Assembly: GCA_027489375.1 (NCBI GenBank)
Contig: JAIXZW010000013.1
Coordinates: forward strand, 1-64,000
Source of the DNA: Paracoccaceae bacterium
Lineage (GTDB): Bacteria > Pseudomonadota > Alphaproteobacteria > Rhodobacterales > Rhodobacteraceae
Direction of reading: 5' to 3'
DNA length: 64,000 nt
This document shows, in pieces, positions 62,696 through 64,000 of the stretch. Positions within the stretch are counted from its first letter, which is position 1; the number at the start of each line of letters is the position of its first letter. A program made the translations under genes and the position numbers. A model generated the notes under the pieces. That model saw only the letters and a program-made list of their open reading frames with translations. It did not search any database and had not been told where the DNA came from.

Positions 62696-63682
62696 TTATG
62701 CCGCCTCGTTCTTTTGGGCCAGAAGGACGACGAAAATGATGATCATCGCCAGAATGAATCTTTGGAACCAGATACCCATGCCCAAGAGGACAAGGTAATT
62801 CAGCATCACGGCGCTGACCGTTGCCCCGAGGAAGGCACCCAGCACCGTGCCCTTGCCGCCGACAAGGCTGCCGCCGCCAAGGACGACTGCGGCAATCGCC
62901 ATGATCACCATCTCGACCGGCGTGCCGCCGGTTGCGGCCGTGGCGGGCTGGAAGGTCCCCATGCGGGCAAAGGTCAGGTATCCCGCCAGCGCGGCCAAAG
63001 TGCCGCTGACGACATAGACCGAACACAGGACCAGATTGGTATTCACGCCGATGTTGCGTGCCGCGTTCTTGTTGGAGCCGACCGCATAGACGTTCTTGCC
63101 ATAGGTCGTGTTGGTCATCACCCACCAGAACAGGGCCACCACGACGATCATCACGGCTGCCGGAATGGGGATGCCCGCGATCGCACCGCCGCCGATCTCT
63201 TTGAAAAGCGGGTCGATCCCCTGCGGCGCGACCGCATTGCCTTCGGTGTAGGTCATGACGATGCCGGTCATGATGCCGCCGGTCGCAAGCGTTGCGATGA
63301 AGGGTTGCATCTTGCCGTAGACGCAGAGCACGCCGTTGATCACGCCAAGCCCCGCACCAAGCAGCAGGGCCAGAAGAAACGCGTTCCCCGCCGAAACCCC
63401 CGAGCCGAGCAAGAGCATGGTGCACAGCCCGACAAGCTGCATGATGGCGCCGATCGACAGGTCGATCCCGCCGACGATCAGCACCAAGGCCATGCCGATT
63501 GCGACGATGCTCAGATATGAGCCCTGACGGCTCAGGTTGAAAAGGTTGTCCGAAGTCAGGAAGAACTCGGTGAACAACGGGGCGACCGCAAATGCCAGAC
63601 AAAGAAGAATGACCAGCGTTGCTTCCGACCGATAGTCGCCCAGCCAGCCTGCGACTCCGTTCTGCGTTTGAGATTTCTGCAT
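62696..63682 (-). CDS. Sugar ABC transporter C, first permease
   Basis: A 328-residue RbsC-type permease. IVGGIDLSIGAIMQLVG and GGGSLVGGKGTVLGAFLG are the family motifs; about nine hydrophobic helices. ATG 63682 is preceded by GGGGATAAA; the frame is open upstream but without similarity. It lies 197 bp after BKACE2. The matching binding protein is not in the window and is expected beyond position 64000. Confidence 0.85.
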   Translation of the reverse strand: MQKSQTQNGVAGWLGDYRSEATLVILLCLAFAVAPLFTEFFLTSDNLFNLSRQGSYLSIVAIGMALVLIVGGIDLSIGAIMQLVGLCTMLLLGSGVSAGNAFLLALLLGAGLGVINGVLCVYGKMQPFIATLATGGIMTGIVMTYTEGNAVAPQGIDPLFKEIGGGAIAGIPIPAAVMIVVVALFWWVMTNTTYGKNVYAVGSNKNAARNIGVNTNLVLCSVYVVSGTLAALAGYLTFARMGTFQPATAATGGTPVEMVIMAIAAVVLGGGSLVGGKGTVLGAFLGATVSAVMLNYLVLLGMGIWFQRFILAMIIIFVVLLAQKNEAA

Positions 63683-63841
63683 TTTATCCCCGTTTCCACG
63701 GCCTGATCCGAAGGGACCGGCGGGTTTTCGTTTCTGCGTCGCGCATGACGGTGCGCGCGACCCCGCAGGGCCGTTCCGTGGTGTGACGTGTCGAGCATGG
63801 TTGGTGTCGGGTCCGGCAGGACGGCCAGTCCCCGGGCGGAA

Positions 63842-63869
63842 GGTGCCCGCACCGTTGCGTGCGGGCACC
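63842..63869 (-). other. Stem-loop after BKACE2
   Basis: GGTGCCCGCAC and GTGCGGGCACC form a perfect 11-bp stem with a 6-base loop, just downstream of the BKACE2 stop on the minus strand. No T-run is seen; attenuation before the transporter C genes is likely. Confidence 0.55.
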
Positions 63870-63879
63870 CTCTTTGCGG

Positions 63880-64000
63880 TCAGGCTGCGCGGTAGCCCGC
63901 CTGGGACTGCTTCGCGATGCCGTAGATTTCCCGCGCTTCCTGCTGCGTGGCGAGCGGACGGCCGACTTCGCGGGCGATGTCCTGCACTTCCTTGAGCAGT
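63880..64000 (-). CDS. BKACE-family beta-keto acid cleavage enzyme, BKACE2 (C-terminal fragment)
   Basis: The last 40 codons of a gene that enters from beyond the window. The sequence LLKEVQDIAREVGRPLATQ followed by EAREIYGI matches the C-terminus of BKACE1 (LLQEVQEIAREVGRPIATQ, DARRIYNI) nearly residue for residue, with an 11-residue extension (SQAGYRAA at the end). It lies upstream of transporter C, as BKACE1 lies beside transporter B, so the module is duplicated. Zinc ligands are outside the window. Confidence 0.85.
   Translation of the reverse strand, partial: LLKEVQDIAREVGRPLATQQEAREIYGIAKQSQAGYRAA

Overview
The window is high-GC DNA with dense, overlapping operons. Gene content (thu disaccharide uptake, two hydroxyproline-type clusters, many RbsABC-type sugar transporters, SorC regulators, a giant RTX protein) suggests an alphaproteobacterium, most likely of the Rhodobacterales; this is inference, since no rRNA or marker gene is present. 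It looks like accessory, catabolism-rich DNA (megaplasmid or chromosomal island) rather than core genome.

Layout. (1) 1-6819 (-): one open frame for a giant RTX calcium-binding protein whose C-terminus lies outside the window. (2) 7593-11629 (+): a GntR regulator and a three-gene 4-hydroxyproline-type cluster (DapA-family deaminase, DadA-like oxidase, Cys/Cys epimerase), with the same TTGTCGACAA palindrome in front of the regulator and the operon. (3) 11725-18924 (+): thuR-thuEFGK-thuAB, uptake and 3-keto oxidation of trehalose-like disaccharides, with two matching LacI-type operators. (4) 18973-28845: an unassigned sugar pathway. An ABC transporter, a Gfo/Idh/MocA dehydrogenase, a TIM-barrel isomerase, a hydrolase and an RPE-like epimerase sit on the minus strand under a SorC regulator; divergent from it are a LacD/YihT-like aldolase and an unusual ROK kinase fused to a P-loop kinase domain. 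(5) 28860-34805: a second hydroxyproline-type cluster (DapA-like, DadA-like, Ser/Cys racemase, two SDRs) divergent from a second GntR; an aldehyde dehydrogenase in it is reduced to a 68-codon remnant. (6) 34811-35631: fused wreckage of pcaC, pcaH and pcaG. (7) 35650-64000: a large catabolic block with three SorC regulators, a PfkB kinase, a zinc alcohol dehydrogenase, a GlpD/EryB-like flavoprotein, a SAF-domain oxidoreductase, an AcoABC-like 2-oxo dehydrogenase complex, two beta-keto acid cleavage enzymes (BKACE), a dehalogenase/epoxide-hydrolase-like protein and three sugar-type ABC transporters.

The strongest new observation is in block 7. Eight copies of a 32-bp element (GRACA-type arm, 22 bp, mirrored TGTTC-type arm) lie before six transcription units between 36.6 and 58.8 kb, four of them with an embedded TTGACA -35 box and two sites in tandem. 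They appear to bind the block into one SorC-controlled regulon. The gene set (uptake, polyol oxidation, sugar-kinase step, phosphate-ester oxidation, TPP-dependent thiolytic cleavage, beta-keto acid cleavage) does not match a pathway I recognise and may be an undescribed route for a polyol, branched sugar or sugar acid.

No tRNA, rRNA, CRISPR array, insertion sequence or phage gene was found. Gene decay is concentrated at 31.4-35.6 kb and takes the form of internal deletions rather than transposon insertions.
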